A DNA stretch of 64,000 bases from positions 62,001 to 126,000 of the forward strand of contig OZ253454.1 of assembly GCA_965261475.1 (NCBI GenBank), given 5' to 3'. Of this stretch, positions 41,782 through 51,610 are shown piece after piece. The position numbers and the translations under genes were made by a program. Positions within the stretch are counted from its first letter, which is position 1. Each line of letters begins with the position of its first letter. The notes under the pieces are model-generated. The model was not told the DNA's origin. It did no database searches and saw only the letters and a program-made list of their open reading frames with translations. Source of the stretch: G965261475 sp965261475 [NCBI: bacterium] (GTDB lineage: Bacteria > SAR324 > XYD2-FULL-50-16).

Positions 41782-42816
41782 CTAGGGAATTTTTCTAATT
41801 ACAAAGTATTTTAAAAATAAGTGTAGCAAAAATAGCAAAACACCAATTTTTAAAAATAAGGGAAACCATTCTTTACGCATCAATGTTGCATCAGCAATTT
41901 TTGATTTTTCTAGTTTATCAATTTTTTCATAAATCGCTTTTAGAGATTCGCCAGAGCTTGCCCTAGAAAAAAAACCACCTGTAATTTTTGCCATCTCTTC
42001 TAAAATACTTGTGTCTAACACAGGAAATACTAGCGAAGCAGAGCTTTTGATATTTTCTTGCCCTGTAATTGCTATGGTATAAATTTTAATATTATTTTCT
42101 TTGGCGAATTCTGCGGATTCTAGGGGAGGAAAACTTCCTTTGGTATGTTGTCCGTCGGTAAGTAAAACAATAATTTTAGATTTAATTTTATGTCCTTGTT
42201 TAATTCCTGCTAGAAACTGATCTACCGAGAGCAATCTGAGTACAGATTGGTAAACGGCATCACCAATAAAAGTACCGTCTTCGTATCTTTGGGCGAGTTT
42301 TACATCTTTTAAAAAATCTATTAGAGTAAAATGGTCTAAGGTTAAGGGCACATTTTCTTCCAAGAAGCCCGCAAAGGTCCCCAAGCCCACAAGATCATTT
42401 TGTCTGCCTTGTAGATTATCGCCGTCTCCCAACAAAAAATCTTGAAACACCGCTTTGACTGTATCTAGTCTATTTAAGTTTTTGCCTTTGTAATTCATAA
42501 CTTGTTTCATACTAGAGGAGCGATCTACTAGAATTTGAATAGCAATTCCCTCTCGTTGTAATTGGACTAAGCTAGAGTTAGTCTGGATACGGATAAAGCC
42601 CAGCAATAGAAAAATAACAGCTAATAATTTTATATAAGGTGATAGTGTAAAGAGTAAACTTCTGAAATTCTTTTGTTGTTTTTGTACTCCGTATAAGCTT
42701 GGGAAGGGAAAAAAAATTCTTGCTCGGCTCCCAAAAAAAAAAATCATTTTTAAAATACAAATAAGCAAAACAAAAATTAATGCTATAACTAGTGGAGTAG
42801 TATGCCAAAAAAACAT
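41782..42816 (-). CDS. BatA-like von Willebrand A domain membrane protein
   Basis: 344 aa. Two N-terminal TM segments (about 8-30 and 58-80), a VWA domain with a complete MIDAS (DRSSSM near 103, Thr in EDGTFIGD, Asp in LLTDGQ) and a C-terminal TM (about 320-338). This is the Bat/aerotolerance-type VWA protein usually found with MoxR, DUF58 and BatD. Here only a BatD-like partner precedes it (TAATG overlap). It ends the alternative complex III gene string, which suggests a role in assembling or protecting the respiratory complex. Confidence 0.85.
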   Translation of the reverse strand: MFFWHTTPLVIALIFVLLICILKMIFFFGSRARIFFPFPSLYGVQKQQKNFRSLLFTLSPYIKLLAVIFLLLGFIRIQTNSSLVQLQREGIAIQILVDRSSSMKQVMNYKGKNLNRLDTVKAVFQDFLLGDGDNLQGRQNDLVGLGTFAGFLEENVPLTLDHFTLIDFLKDVKLAQRYEDGTFIGDAVYQSVLRLLSVDQFLAGIKQGHKIKSKIIVLLTDGQHTKGSFPPLESAEFAKENNIKIYTIAITGQENIKSSASLVFPVLDTSILEEMAKITGGFFSRASSGESLKAIYEKIDKLEKSKIADATLMRKEWFPLFLKIGVLLFLLHLFLKYFVIRKIP

Positions 42817-43754
42817 TATTTTTGATGCTGTTTGTGGTAAAAAGTAATTATTTTTTTTACTAGTGCAAAAATTTCTGAGTTATTTTTTGCGCTAGGTCTA
42901 TAGTTTGCAAATTTTGCTAAATCATTTAATTCTAAGTACTGCTCTAGTAGGTGTTTGTATTTTTTTTGCAATTTCTTATTTTGCGATATTTCTTGTAAAA
43001 ATTCTTCTTTGGTTTGTGCGGTAGCTTGAATAGCAAACTGTTGTTCAAAAAATTTTCTTAAAATGCTACTTAATGCTAAATGGTAGTGCTTGATTTCCTT
43101 CGTAGTTACTAAATTATTTTTTTGTAGCTGTTTTAACTCTTGTAGTGCCCATTTAGTAATAGTTATTTTTTCTGTTTTTACTTCTTTCTTTTTCCACAAA
43201 TAGTAACTCACTAGCAGTAAAAAAGCGATAACTAGTATCCAATAATATCTTGTGCTAGTATCTTTGCTGATTGCTCCTTTGATTTTGAGCAAACTACTTC
43301 CTCCAGAGATTGTCGTAGAAACTTGAAGCGGGATTGACGGTGCTTTTAAAAGTATTTTTTCTAATGTTATTAAGTTTTTGAATACAAATTCTCTTTCTTG
43401 TAGCGCAAAAGCTCCTGCTTTAGGAGCCTCTAAGAGATAGGTCAAAGATTTTTCCCAAGAATTTTGTTTATGCTTAAAATTATTTTTTTCTATGGGAGTT
43501 GTGAATAAAAATAATGGTTGGTAGTCGTTAAAATTTAAGTATTTTCCTTGTATTTGATAGGTAGTAGGATAGGTAAATACAAATTTTATTTGCCAAATAT
43601 CCCAAAGAGATAAATCTGTTTTATTGTAAAAAAGTTGTAGCTGTATTTTTGGGTTGTCTTTGGATATTATTGTTTTTTGCAGTAGCAATGTTTTTTGTGC
43701 TCCAGTACACGAAAAAAGCAAAATTATAAAACAAAAAAAAAGTCTAGTCCACAA
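42816..43754 (-). CDS. BatD/DUF4381-like membrane protein
   Basis: 312 aa. Signal-like N-terminus (LFFCFIILLFSC; possible lipobox at Cys 16), an extracytoplasmic beta-rich domain (about 25-160), one TM (about 173-192, YYWILVIAFLLLVSYYLW) and a cytosolic helical tail of 115 residues. That layout fits BatD or DUF4381 partners of VWA proteins, and the TAATG overlap with the BatA-like gene supports it. Start is TTG at 43754; no ATG in frame is available after the actF stop 14 nt upstream. Confidence 0.62.
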   Translation of the reverse strand: MWTRLFFCFIILLFSCTGAQKTLLLQKTIISKDNPKIQLQLFYNKTDLSLWDIWQIKFVFTYPTTYQIQGKYLNFNDYQPLFLFTTPIEKNNFKHKQNSWEKSLTYLLEAPKAGAFALQEREFVFKNLITLEKILLKAPSIPLQVSTTISGGSSLLKIKGAISKDTSTRYYWILVIAFLLLVSYYLWKKKEVKTEKITITKWALQELKQLQKNNLVTTKEIKHYHLALSSILRKFFEQQFAIQATAQTKEEFLQEISQNKKLQKKYKHLLEQYLELNDLAKFANYRPSAKNNSEIFALVKKIITFYHKQHQK

Positions 43755-43768
43755 AATAAAATGTTGGT

Positions 43769-45079
43769 TTAGTGGTGATGATCACTAAAAAAACGGTAAT
43801 CAGAAATAGGTACTACAGGAATTCTTTGGATAAAAAAGAAGATGCCAAAAAGAAAAATACCTAAAAACCCTAAGGTCACTAGTATATCTATGAGAAAAGG
43901 CAGCAATTCAAAACCAGCAATTTTTTCGGTAATAGCACTGTTTCTTTTTGCTAACTCGTTTTCTTGGAGGGAAGGGGTAATAATAAAATATTTTTCTAGC
44001 CACAGCCCTGCTAAAACGATTATCGCAATAATTCTTGAAAAATAGATAGAACGACAAGCAGTTCTACTCATTAAACCAAAGAAAACAGTAATAAAAATCA
44101 TCGTAAAAATCACCCAAAATAACCAACCCCATTCTGTAGATTTCATTCGTAAAACCAAGTAGGGAGTTTCTTCTGGCAAGTTAGCGTACCAGATTACCAA
44201 CACTTGCGCAAATATCATATAAGACCAACCTATAGCAAAGGCAAAGGTTAATTTAGCAAGATCATGGTATCTGTTGATGGAGATATAATCTTGTAATTGA
44301 AATTTTTCTCTTAAAAATCCAATTAGTATCATCAAAAAAGCTCCCGCACCTATCATGCTAGATGCAAAAAACTGTACGCCAAACATAGTGCTAAACCATT
44401 CTTGATCAATAGACATCATCCAATCAAATGCAATTATAGAAGTTAGCAGAGTGATTATAATTACTAATATAGGGGTTAATTTTCTATTTTTGCGGTAGTT
44501 TGTAGCTATTTCTGTTTCACTATCTTTAGCGTTTTTACTCAAAAATTGCGTCCATTTGTTAGTGAAAGAGCCATTTATTTTTTGTGCTAAAATTAAATCA
44601 GGTCGAATGGAATTTCTTAAATAAAAATAGGCAAATACTAGTGTTAGTAGAAAGAAAAAAATATTTCTCATCACAAAGAAAGGGATATTTAACCACCATT
44701 CTTTAGAATGAATTACTCTATCGTGGTCGTACCACTCAAAAAAAATACTACCAACAAAAAATAAAAGAAAAAAAAGGATGGTACCTATAGGCAAGAAGCT
44801 CGCCAATGATTCTGCTAGTCTTTTAATAGGTCTGCCCCAAAAGGCATCAGTTATCGTAAAAATACTAGACAAAGTTAGTCCAGCTAGGCTAATTCCTGTC
44901 CAAAAAACACAATTGATTAAAATAGCATGAGCTATGCTAGTTAAGTTTCCTGAGAACAATCCTACAATAATTCCTAGTGCTCCTAAGGCAAAAAGTACAA
45001 ACAAACCTTTTTTCTCTCGACTAGAAATTGTAAAACTAATATTTTTTAGTATGTTTTTTGTTTGTTGCTGCCTATTCAT
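43769..45079 (-). CDS. actF: Alternative complex III subunit ActF (NrfD-like quinol membrane protein)
   Basis: 436 aa, about 10 membrane helices, homologue of the second large membrane subunit of alternative complex III. Recognisable by the DYISINRYHDLAKLTFAF stretch (about 265-282) and SYMIFAQVLVIWYANLPEET just after, typical of ActF. A short His tail (DHHH) ends the protein. ATGA overlap with actE. With ActC it forms the membrane part facing the quinone pool. It is the last act gene; no cytochrome oxidase genes follow. Confidence 0.88.
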   Translation of the reverse strand: MNRQQQTKNILKNISFTISSREKKGLFVLFALGALGIIVGLFSGNLTSIAHAILINCVFWTGISLAGLTLSSIFTITDAFWGRPIKRLAESLASFLPIGTILFFLLFFVGSIFFEWYDHDRVIHSKEWWLNIPFFVMRNIFFFLLTLVFAYFYLRNSIRPDLILAQKINGSFTNKWTQFLSKNAKDSETEIATNYRKNRKLTPILVIIITLLTSIIAFDWMMSIDQEWFSTMFGVQFFASSMIGAGAFLMILIGFLREKFQLQDYISINRYHDLAKLTFAFAIGWSYMIFAQVLVIWYANLPEETPYLVLRMKSTEWGWLFWVIFTMIFITVFFGLMSRTACRSIYFSRIIAIIVLAGLWLEKYFIITPSLQENELAKRNSAITEKIAGFELLPFLIDILVTLGFLGIFLFGIFFFIQRIPVVPISDYRFFSDHHH

Positions 45080-45648
45080 TTAGTTCTCCATTTGGAATTT
45101 AAGTAGTTGACTACATGCCATCTTTCTTGCTGAGACAAAGAATAGCCAAAAGGCGGCATACCTATATCTCCAATACCTCCATAAGTAATTTTGTAAAATA
45201 AGTAACCATCTGTAATAGTATTGTCTTTTAAAATAGTAGCAATTGGTAAAACTCCGCCTCTAAAAATAGCTACCGTAGTTTTAGCTAAACCATCTGCTCC
45301 GTGACAGGTACTACAGTATGCTCTATAAAGATATTTTCCTTTTGCTATAGATTGCTTTGTTTTTTTTTGCGGGTTTTTGGGCGCTAGTTCGGCATTGTTT
45401 CTACTAGCGAGCCAGCTAAAGTCTGCTTGTTTTTGATGTTTTTCTCCGTCTGTGGAGATTTCAATTCCATCTATAGTTACAGAACCTATAGGGAATTTTT
45501 TAATAGAGCCTACTTCTTGTGGTTTAATACTAGGTTGGTTATACATATCTTGCATCCAAGACCACACAGTAGAAGTAGCTAGAGCTACTGTACTCAACAA
45601 AAATATCAGCAAAAAGGATAACAATATTTTTTTGATGCTAGCATTCAT
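45076..45648 (-). CDS. actE: Alternative complex III subunit ActE (monoheme cytochrome c)
   Basis: I place the start at ATG 45648 (MNASIKKILLSF), giving 190 aa with a signal/anchor peptide; the longer frame would put 28 charged residues ahead. One heme motif, YCSTCHGADG, with a downstream axial Met candidate in GDIGMPPFGY. Accepts electrons from the ActA/ActB side and passes them on to a c-type carrier or oxidase. Its start overlaps the actD stop by 11 nt and its TGA overlaps the actF ATG. Confidence 0.9.
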   Translation of the reverse strand: MNASIKKILLSFLLIFLLSTVALATSTVWSWMQDMYNQPSIKPQEVGSIKKFPIGSVTIDGIEISTDGEKHQKQADFSWLASRNNAELAPKNPQKKTKQSIAKGKYLYRAYCSTCHGADGLAKTTVAIFRGGVLPIATILKDNTITDGYLFYKITYGGIGDIGMPPFGYSLSQQERWHVVNYLNSKWRTK

Positions 45649-46168
45649 TATGTATCTCCTCTGGCTGATGTTTTTTGAGTATGTTTTGGATTTTGGTAAA
45701 ATCTTTTTTATCGCAACGCACCACCAAACCAAATCTATCTCCTGAAAATCTACTATAGTTTTTAAATTCTTGAGAGCTCGGAAAAGTATATTGTCTTGTT
45801 TCTCTAATTGCTAGAATTACGATTCCTATCATAGTACCGTACACTCCTAAAAGCACCATTAGCTCAAAAGCGATAATGGTAAAAGGAGGAATAGAAATAA
45901 TAGGTTTGTTAGAAACAGGTAATACCCAATCCAAAGACATCCAACTAGTTAGCAGATATGCAATACATACCCCTACAGCGCCAAAGCAGAGAGTGAAGAA
46001 AGGCACTCTGCTCTGAGGGTTACCTAAAGCATCTATAATCTCGTGTCTTGGACAAGGCGAGTAGCTAGTAATTTTTTTGTAATTCTTATCACGCAATTCT
46101 TTGATGCTATGACAAAAATCATCTAAGTATTCGAAACTAGCCCAAAAACCACAAAATTTATCTTTCAT
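45638..46168 (-). CDS. actD: Alternative complex III subunit ActD (DUF3341)
   Basis: 176 aa. The N-terminal part (FWASFEYLDDFCHSIKELRD) and KITSYSPCPRHEIIDALG are typical of DUF3341, followed by two TM helices (about 58-80 and 98-120). A structural subunit of the complex with no cofactor. Twenty-seven nt after actC. Confidence 0.9.
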   Translation of the reverse strand: MKDKFCGFWASFEYLDDFCHSIKELRDKNYKKITSYSPCPRHEIIDALGNPQSRVPFFTLCFGAVGVCIAYLLTSWMSLDWVLPVSNKPIISIPPFTIIAFELMVLLGVYGTMIGIVILAIRETRQYTFPSSQEFKNYSRFSGDRFGLVVRCDKKDFTKIQNILKKHQPEEIHNEC

Positions 46169-46195
46169 TTTTACAATGATCTATATGTTTCATAA

Positions 46196-47542
46196 TTATT
46201 TATAGTTACCAGAAACAGGGAGTTTAGGAAGTGTTGTTTTTCTCAAAGGAGGAGCTAGTCCTTCTTTTAATTCCATTATTGCCATTGACGGCATAATTTT
46301 TATAAACACAAAAAACCAAGTAAAAAACCATCCAAAGCTACCGATTGTAATCCAAATCTCTCCCCACTCAAATTGATAGTTACTCCAAGCGAAAGGTACA
46401 AAATCATGAGCTAAAGAAGTGACTATAATGTTAAATCTTTCTAGCCACATACCTATATTTATAAGAATAGAAATTACAAATAAAGCTGGTAGGTTGGTAC
46501 GAATTTTCTTTCTCCATAAAGGAATAGGACTGATACAATTACAAAGCACCATCAGCCAAAAAAAATATTTAAGCTCTCCAAAAGGACGAAACCAAAATAA
46601 AGCTCTTTCGTACTGTGAGCCACTATAAAAGGCAATAAAAAATTCTATAGCGTAAGAATAGGTTACAATAATACCAGTAAATAAAATGAGTTTTGCTAGT
46701 GCTTCTAAATGCTCTATAGCAATAATTTTATCAAATCCGCGATAAATTTTTCTCATAGGAATAATGATAGTTAGCACCATTGCACACCCCGAGAAAATAG
46801 CACCTGCTACAAAATAAGGAGCAAAAATAGTGGTATGCCATCCGGGTATGCTGGTCATAGCAAAATCCCAAGAGACAATAGAGTGTACGGAAAACACCAA
46901 GGGAGTAGCAAGTGCTGCAAAAAGCAGATAACCTCGCAAGTAATGAATCCATTGATGATTGGTACCTCTAAAACCTAAAGCTAGAAAGCCATAGAAGAAT
47001 TTTTGCAATCCTTTAGCTTTGTCTCTTACTATTGCAAAATCTGGTACTAAACCAACGAGAAAAAAAGCTATAGAAACAGACATATAGGTAGATACTGCAA
47101 ATACATCCCATAATAAAGGAGATTTAAAATTAACCCACAGCTGTCTTTGATTAGGGTAGGGCACGAGCCAGTAAGCATTCCAAATTCTACCCACATGAAT
47201 CACAGGGAATAAACCAGCTGTCATTACAGCAAAAACCGTCATAGCTTCTGCTGTCCTATATACAGAAGTTCTGTAAGGTGCTCTTGTTAAAAATAGCACC
47301 GCAGAAATTAAGGTTCCTGCGTGACCTATACCAATCCAAAAGACAAAGTCTGTGATATACACTCCCCAGCCAATAGGATGACTAATTCCGCTAATTTCTA
47401 AGCCACCAGTAATTTGTTGGTAGAGTGCATAAACTCCCATAGCCAAGGCTAATGAGGAGATAGTAATACATAAAAACCAACCTTTTTTTGGTGGCTTCAT
47501 AGAGCTTAGTACGCTCTCATCAATTTTGGCATAAGATAACAT
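46196..47542 (-). CDS. actC: Alternative complex III subunit ActC (NrfD-like)
   Basis: 448 aa, about 10 TM helices, NrfD/PsrC family quinol-interacting subunit. ISHPIGWGVYITDFVFWIG (about 54-72), a TRAPYRTSVYRTAEAMT loop and HSIVSWDFAMTSIPGWH (about 223-239) are family hallmarks including the conserved His and Asp near the proposed quinol site. It starts 1 nt after the actB stop. Confidence 0.93.
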   Translation of the reverse strand: MLSYAKIDESVLSSMKPPKKGWFLCITISSLALAMGVYALYQQITGGLEISGISHPIGWGVYITDFVFWIGIGHAGTLISAVLFLTRAPYRTSVYRTAEAMTVFAVMTAGLFPVIHVGRIWNAYWLVPYPNQRQLWVNFKSPLLWDVFAVSTYMSVSIAFFLVGLVPDFAIVRDKAKGLQKFFYGFLALGFRGTNHQWIHYLRGYLLFAALATPLVFSVHSIVSWDFAMTSIPGWHTTIFAPYFVAGAIFSGCAMVLTIIIPMRKIYRGFDKIIAIEHLEALAKLILFTGIIVTYSYAIEFFIAFYSGSQYERALFWFRPFGELKYFFWLMVLCNCISPIPLWRKKIRTNLPALFVISILINIGMWLERFNIIVTSLAHDFVPFAWSNYQFEWGEIWITIGSFGWFFTWFFVFIKIMPSMAIMELKEGLAPPLRKTTLPKLPVSGNYK

Positions 47543-47543
47543 T

Positions 47544-50500
47544 TTAACTTTGTGTTATTTTTTTTAAATAAGTGATATTTGGTTTAAAATTTAGCTCTTC
47601 TAATTGGTGGTATCCTCTAATATTTGTCTTTAGTTTAGCAACTTGGGAATTTTTATCTGTGGCGTTGCCAAAAACAATTGCATTGGTAGGGCAAGTTTGT
47701 TGACAAGCGGTTTTAATTTCTCCATCAAAAACTACTCTATTTTCGTCTTTTGCCCGAGCCTTCGCTTCTATAATTCTTTGTAAACAGAAAGTGCATTTTT
47801 CCATTACACCTTTATCTCTCACAGAAACATCAGGGTTGAGCTGCAAGTGCAAAGGAGATGGAAAGCTGTATGTACGCCAATTAAATCTTCTTTGTTTGTA
47901 GGCGCAGTTATTGGCACAATAACGAGTACCTACACAACGATTGTAAATTTGTGCATTCAATCCATCTGGATTATGGTAAGTTGCATATACAGGGCAAACT
48001 GTTTCGCACCCAGCGTTACCACATTGTTGACACATTTGTGGGGACAGTAGAGTCTTAAGTTTGTTTGTTTTTTTGTCTTTATCTATGTATCTTTCTATTC
48101 TCAGCCAAGACATTTCTCTGCCAATTGCTTGTCTTTCTTTTCCAACTATTGCAATATTATTTTCAGCATAACAAGCAACTACGCAAGCAGAACAACCAGT
48201 GCATTTATCTAGGTCAATAGTCATTTCAAATTTATAAGGATCGTAATATTTTGGAGTATTATTGCCTTGTACTCCAAAAATATGCTCGTTGAGCCCTTTT
48301 CGTCTTTCTTTATAAAAATCGGAAGCTGTTTGTGTATTTGTAGTATAATGTCTCTCTTTTAAATGATGACCTACTGGTTTAATTTTACCAGAGTTTAATT
48401 CTTTGAGACTAACGCTTTGAATTAAGTGTCTGTCTTTTTGACTCCTATCTCCGTATGCAGCTAGGGAGTTTTTTTTGAGGGCTTTCAAATCGTCTTTGTA
48501 TTGTCCATCAGCACTCACTAAAAAAAATTTTTTCCCTGTTTTTTTGATTTTTATATCTTCTGCAAAGAAGTTGCATTCGCCAGAAAGATCATAACTAAAA
48601 GGTAAAATTTCGAAAGGACTAATTCCAATTTTTTTTCCTATCAATTTTTTTCTATCGCCTTTTTCAAAAGGAAGTAGCATACTCTTACGAGAAGAGTAGT
48701 TTGGGAATTTTAATTTTCTGCCCAATCCTGTTGGCATAGACACTGTATTTTTATCAATAAAATCATAGATATAAGCTGGTAATTTGATACTGCCTTGTTT
48801 AGTTGTAATTTCTAATTCGTCTGCGTGTTTGATTTTTAGTTTTTCTGCTGTTTCAGGATGAATTTCCAACCAAGAATCCCAAACTACTTGTGTTATAGGG
48901 TGCGGAATTTCTAATAGCCAATATTTATCACCTGTGTTTCCGTTGCTGAGCTGAATGTTAGAATTGAGCGCTAACAAAGATATGCCTTGTGTTTTGTTGG
49001 CGATAGTATTTGGTTTGAGATTAGCGGCTCGTAATTTTGTTTTTGTTATTTGATAGTTTCTAAATAGACCACCTTTTTGCAAAGATTGCTTCCAAAAATT
49101 ATCAAAGCTACCAGCAATTTGCAGTTTTGTTTGTAAATTTTGCCAGCTTTTTTTCAAATAATCTAAAAAAGAGTGAGCGCTAGTAAATTCTGTTCCCAAA
49201 GATAATATTTTGCCTAACCCTAAAAATAAATCTCCTAAAGATTCTGTTTCGTAACCTGGCAATTTAGCCATCACTGGTTGTTGCATAGCATAAATTCCTT
49301 TGCGTACAAAAGAATCACCCCAGTCCTCAAAACTAGAGGCAATGGGAAGCACAAGTTCTGCTTTTTCGGTGGTTTCGTTGTGTGCTACAGATAAACTAAC
49401 AACAGATTTTTGAGAGTATATTTGTTGCCAATTAGGAAAATTTGCTAACATATAGTCTGCATTTAGATCTACTAGGACAATTAGGCTATATCGTCCTTCT
49501 TGAGATTGTTTGAGAGCACTTTGTATATCTGATAAGCTACTAGTAGCTAGTTGATAATCTGCTCCAAACTGCAAAGTACCATTTTTTTCTGCTTCAATTA
49601 AATAATTCAACAAAGCAATAGCAATTTGTAATTTTGTTTGATTACCGTGAGCATTGACATTGCCTCCACCTAGAACAAGACTTGTTTTGCTTTGGAGTTT
49701 TTTTGCAATTTGTTTTAGTGTTTTGGTTTCTATATCGTAGAGCTCAGCTACCTTGTCTATAGCAAAATTTTGAGTGTAGGCTAAGATTTTGTTTTTTTCG
49801 CTCGCAGACAAAAAATTATTTTTTTCTGCTAAAACACGCACTAACGATAAAGCAATAGCTTCTTCTGCTTTCACGGGGCAACTTATCCATTCATCTGCTC
49901 CAACTCCTGTGATTGAAAGATGTGGAGAGATGTAGATATACTCGTTTCTTCTTCTTTGTTTGTATGCACGAAACTCTGTAAATTCCCGAGTATGTTTCAA
50001 AGGAGTAGTCCAACTCTCTAGAAAATCTGCTCCAAAATTAAGTAAAAACTTTGCCTTATTGATTTTGTAATCAGGAATTTCGTTTTTTCCAAAAACAACA
50101 TTATTTGCTTGCTTGATAGAATTGATAGTATTTAAACCTAACGATAACTCAGTAGCACCAATCTTTGAAGCAATACTGGTAATCATTCTTTGCAAAGAGC
50201 TATCTCCTCCAGAGTGTAAAATTAAAATTTCTTTTGCTTGGTTTGTGGAAACTAAATCTACAAATTTTTTATAAAAAATATCTTTTGCTTCTGTAAGAGG
50301 TATTTGTTTTTTTTTAAAGAGTGCTTGTTTTATTCTATTTGGGTTATACAAAGTTTGCAGAGAGCTTTGTCCAATAGCACAAAGTTTGCCTAGATTTAGA
50401 GGATGGTTAGGATTGCCTTCTACTTTGATGGCGCGAGCCTCTCTTGTTTTGACTACTATGCCACATTGTGCAGGGCATTCGCGACAAACAGAGGCAAAAT

Positions 50501-50666
50501 ACATAGGAACACCTATTTTATAATTGTCGGGAGGAAAGACAGCAGGCAATATTTTTTCTACTGGATCTTTATTGCAACTAGCTATAGCAACAGCAGCTCC
50601 ACTAGCAGCAGCTATTTTAAAAAAATCTCTTCTTTTTAAGTTATATTTCTTTTTATCTTGTTTCAT
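47544..50666 (-). CDS. actB: Alternative complex III subunit ActB (molybdopterin-like plus iron-sulfur domains)
   Basis: 1040 aa. Twin-arginine signal LKRRDFFKIAAASG with a lipobox-like Cys (IASC). N-terminal molybdopterin-oxidoreductase-like domain (about 45-750), which in this complex carries no molybdenum; it has a CxxCxxxC-type cluster near residue 61 (CRECPAQCG) and a further Cys near 91. C-terminal ferredoxin-type domain with CTGCSACVVAC, CQQCGNAGCETVC, CVGTRYCANNC and CTFC...CQQTC, enough for the [3Fe-4S] and [4Fe-4S] clusters. Faces the periplasm. Follows actA after 7 nt. Confidence 0.95.
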   Translation of the reverse strand: MKQDKKKYNLKRRDFFKIAAASGAAVAIASCNKDPVEKILPAVFPPDNYKIGVPMYFASVCRECPAQCGIVVKTREARAIKVEGNPNHPLNLGKLCAIGQSSLQTLYNPNRIKQALFKKKQIPLTEAKDIFYKKFVDLVSTNQAKEILILHSGGDSSLQRMITSIASKIGATELSLGLNTINSIKQANNVVFGKNEIPDYKINKAKFLLNFGADFLESWTTPLKHTREFTEFRAYKQRRRNEYIYISPHLSITGVGADEWISCPVKAEEAIALSLVRVLAEKNNFLSASEKNKILAYTQNFAIDKVAELYDIETKTLKQIAKKLQSKTSLVLGGGNVNAHGNQTKLQIAIALLNYLIEAEKNGTLQFGADYQLATSSLSDIQSALKQSQEGRYSLIVLVDLNADYMLANFPNWQQIYSQKSVVSLSVAHNETTEKAELVLPIASSFEDWGDSFVRKGIYAMQQPVMAKLPGYETESLGDLFLGLGKILSLGTEFTSAHSFLDYLKKSWQNLQTKLQIAGSFDNFWKQSLQKGGLFRNYQITKTKLRAANLKPNTIANKTQGISLLALNSNIQLSNGNTGDKYWLLEIPHPITQVVWDSWLEIHPETAEKLKIKHADELEITTKQGSIKLPAYIYDFIDKNTVSMPTGLGRKLKFPNYSSRKSMLLPFEKGDRKKLIGKKIGISPFEILPFSYDLSGECNFFAEDIKIKKTGKKFFLVSADGQYKDDLKALKKNSLAAYGDRSQKDRHLIQSVSLKELNSGKIKPVGHHLKERHYTTNTQTASDFYKERRKGLNEHIFGVQGNNTPKYYDPYKFEMTIDLDKCTGCSACVVACYAENNIAIVGKERQAIGREMSWLRIERYIDKDKKTNKLKTLLSPQMCQQCGNAGCETVCPVYATYHNPDGLNAQIYNRCVGTRYCANNCAYKQRRFNWRTYSFPSPLHLQLNPDVSVRDKGVMEKCTFCLQRIIEAKARAKDENRVVFDGEIKTACQQTCPTNAIVFGNATDKNSQVAKLKTNIRGYHQLEELNFKPNITYLKKITQS

Positions 50667-50673
50667 AAGCTAA

Positions 50674-51300
50674 CTATTTATGACATACCACACAATCTAC
50701 ACTTCCGTTTTTTATTCCCACCGCTTTTGGAGTTTTGGTTTTTGTTCTTTTCCCACCCAGAGTAACTCTAGCCGCTACTATAACTTTGCCGTTTTTATCT
50801 GTGGCGTGGTCGTCTCTATGACAAGATACACACCAACCCATGCTCAAAGGAACCTCGCCGTAGAGAGGTTTGGGGACGGGATGTTTGGTCTTAGTGACAT
50901 CTCCATGACAACTAGTGCAATCAAAGCCAATTTTTATATGTGTTTTGTGAGAAAAACTGACAAAATCTGGTAGATCGTGAATTTTATTCCAAGGAATAGG
51001 TTCTTTTTTCTCCCAATAATCTAAAATCTTTTGAATTTCTGTTTGTTGCTCAGGGACTCTTCCTTTTACCAAAGAATGACAACCTATACAAGTTCTAACC
51101 GGAGGTACACTCGCCACAGCAGAGCTACGCACGCCACTATGACAGTATTCGCAGCTGATAGAGTTGTTAACTACATGTAGTTTATGAGGAAAAGCAATAG
51201 GTTGTTCGATTGTTTCAAAAAATTTTTTGTTCCATGCCGAAACACTTGTAGAGCACAAAAAACTAAAAATACCAATAATACATAAACTCTTCAACTTCAT
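50674..51300 (-). CDS. actA: Alternative complex III subunit ActA (pentaheme cytochrome c)
   Basis: 208 aa with a signal peptide (cleavage after about VSA, residue 22). Five heme motifs CEYCH, CIGCH, CTSCH, CVSCH and CVVCH (the last at the extreme C-terminus) plus His ligands such as FPHKLH and FSHKTH. This is the multiheme subunit that opens actABCDEF operons. ATG 51300. A 310-nt spacer separates it from greA, so the operon promoter should lie there. Confidence 0.94.
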   Translation of the reverse strand: MKLKSLCIIGIFSFLCSTSVSAWNKKFFETIEQPIAFPHKLHVVNNSISCEYCHSGVRSSAVASVPPVRTCIGCHSLVKGRVPEQQTEIQKILDYWEKKEPIPWNKIHDLPDFVSFSHKTHIKIGFDCTSCHGDVTKTKHPVPKPLYGEVPLSMGWCVSCHRDDHATDKNGKVIVAARVTLGGKRTKTKTPKAVGIKNGSVDCVVCHK

Positions 51301-51610
51301 GAAACCTATTTTTATTCAAAAATTATCTTAACTATTTTGGTTATTACTAAATTTATAAACCTACTCAACTGCTATTTCTTGTAAAAATTATCTAACTTCT
51401 ATTACTTCTTTGCTAATAATATTGGCAGCTAGGGGTTTGATTACTAAAAATATGTTTTTAGACAATACTTTCGCGATTTTAATTAGGTATTAGCTATGTA
51501 CTAATAGTCAATTAGCTCCCAATTCGTAAAAAATTTACACCAATACTGGTTAGTATAAAAAAACTTTTTCTTTTTGACAATATTTTATTCTACTGCGTAG
51601 CTACTTTAGT
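51301..51610. other. 310-nt spacer upstream of the act operon, no gene seen
   Basis: AT-rich, no open frame of note on either strand and no strong inverted repeat. It should contain the greA terminator and the act promoter; on the minus strand TTGAGT about 70 nt before actA followed by TAATAA is a weak candidate. Nothing firmer can be said. Confidence 0.5.
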
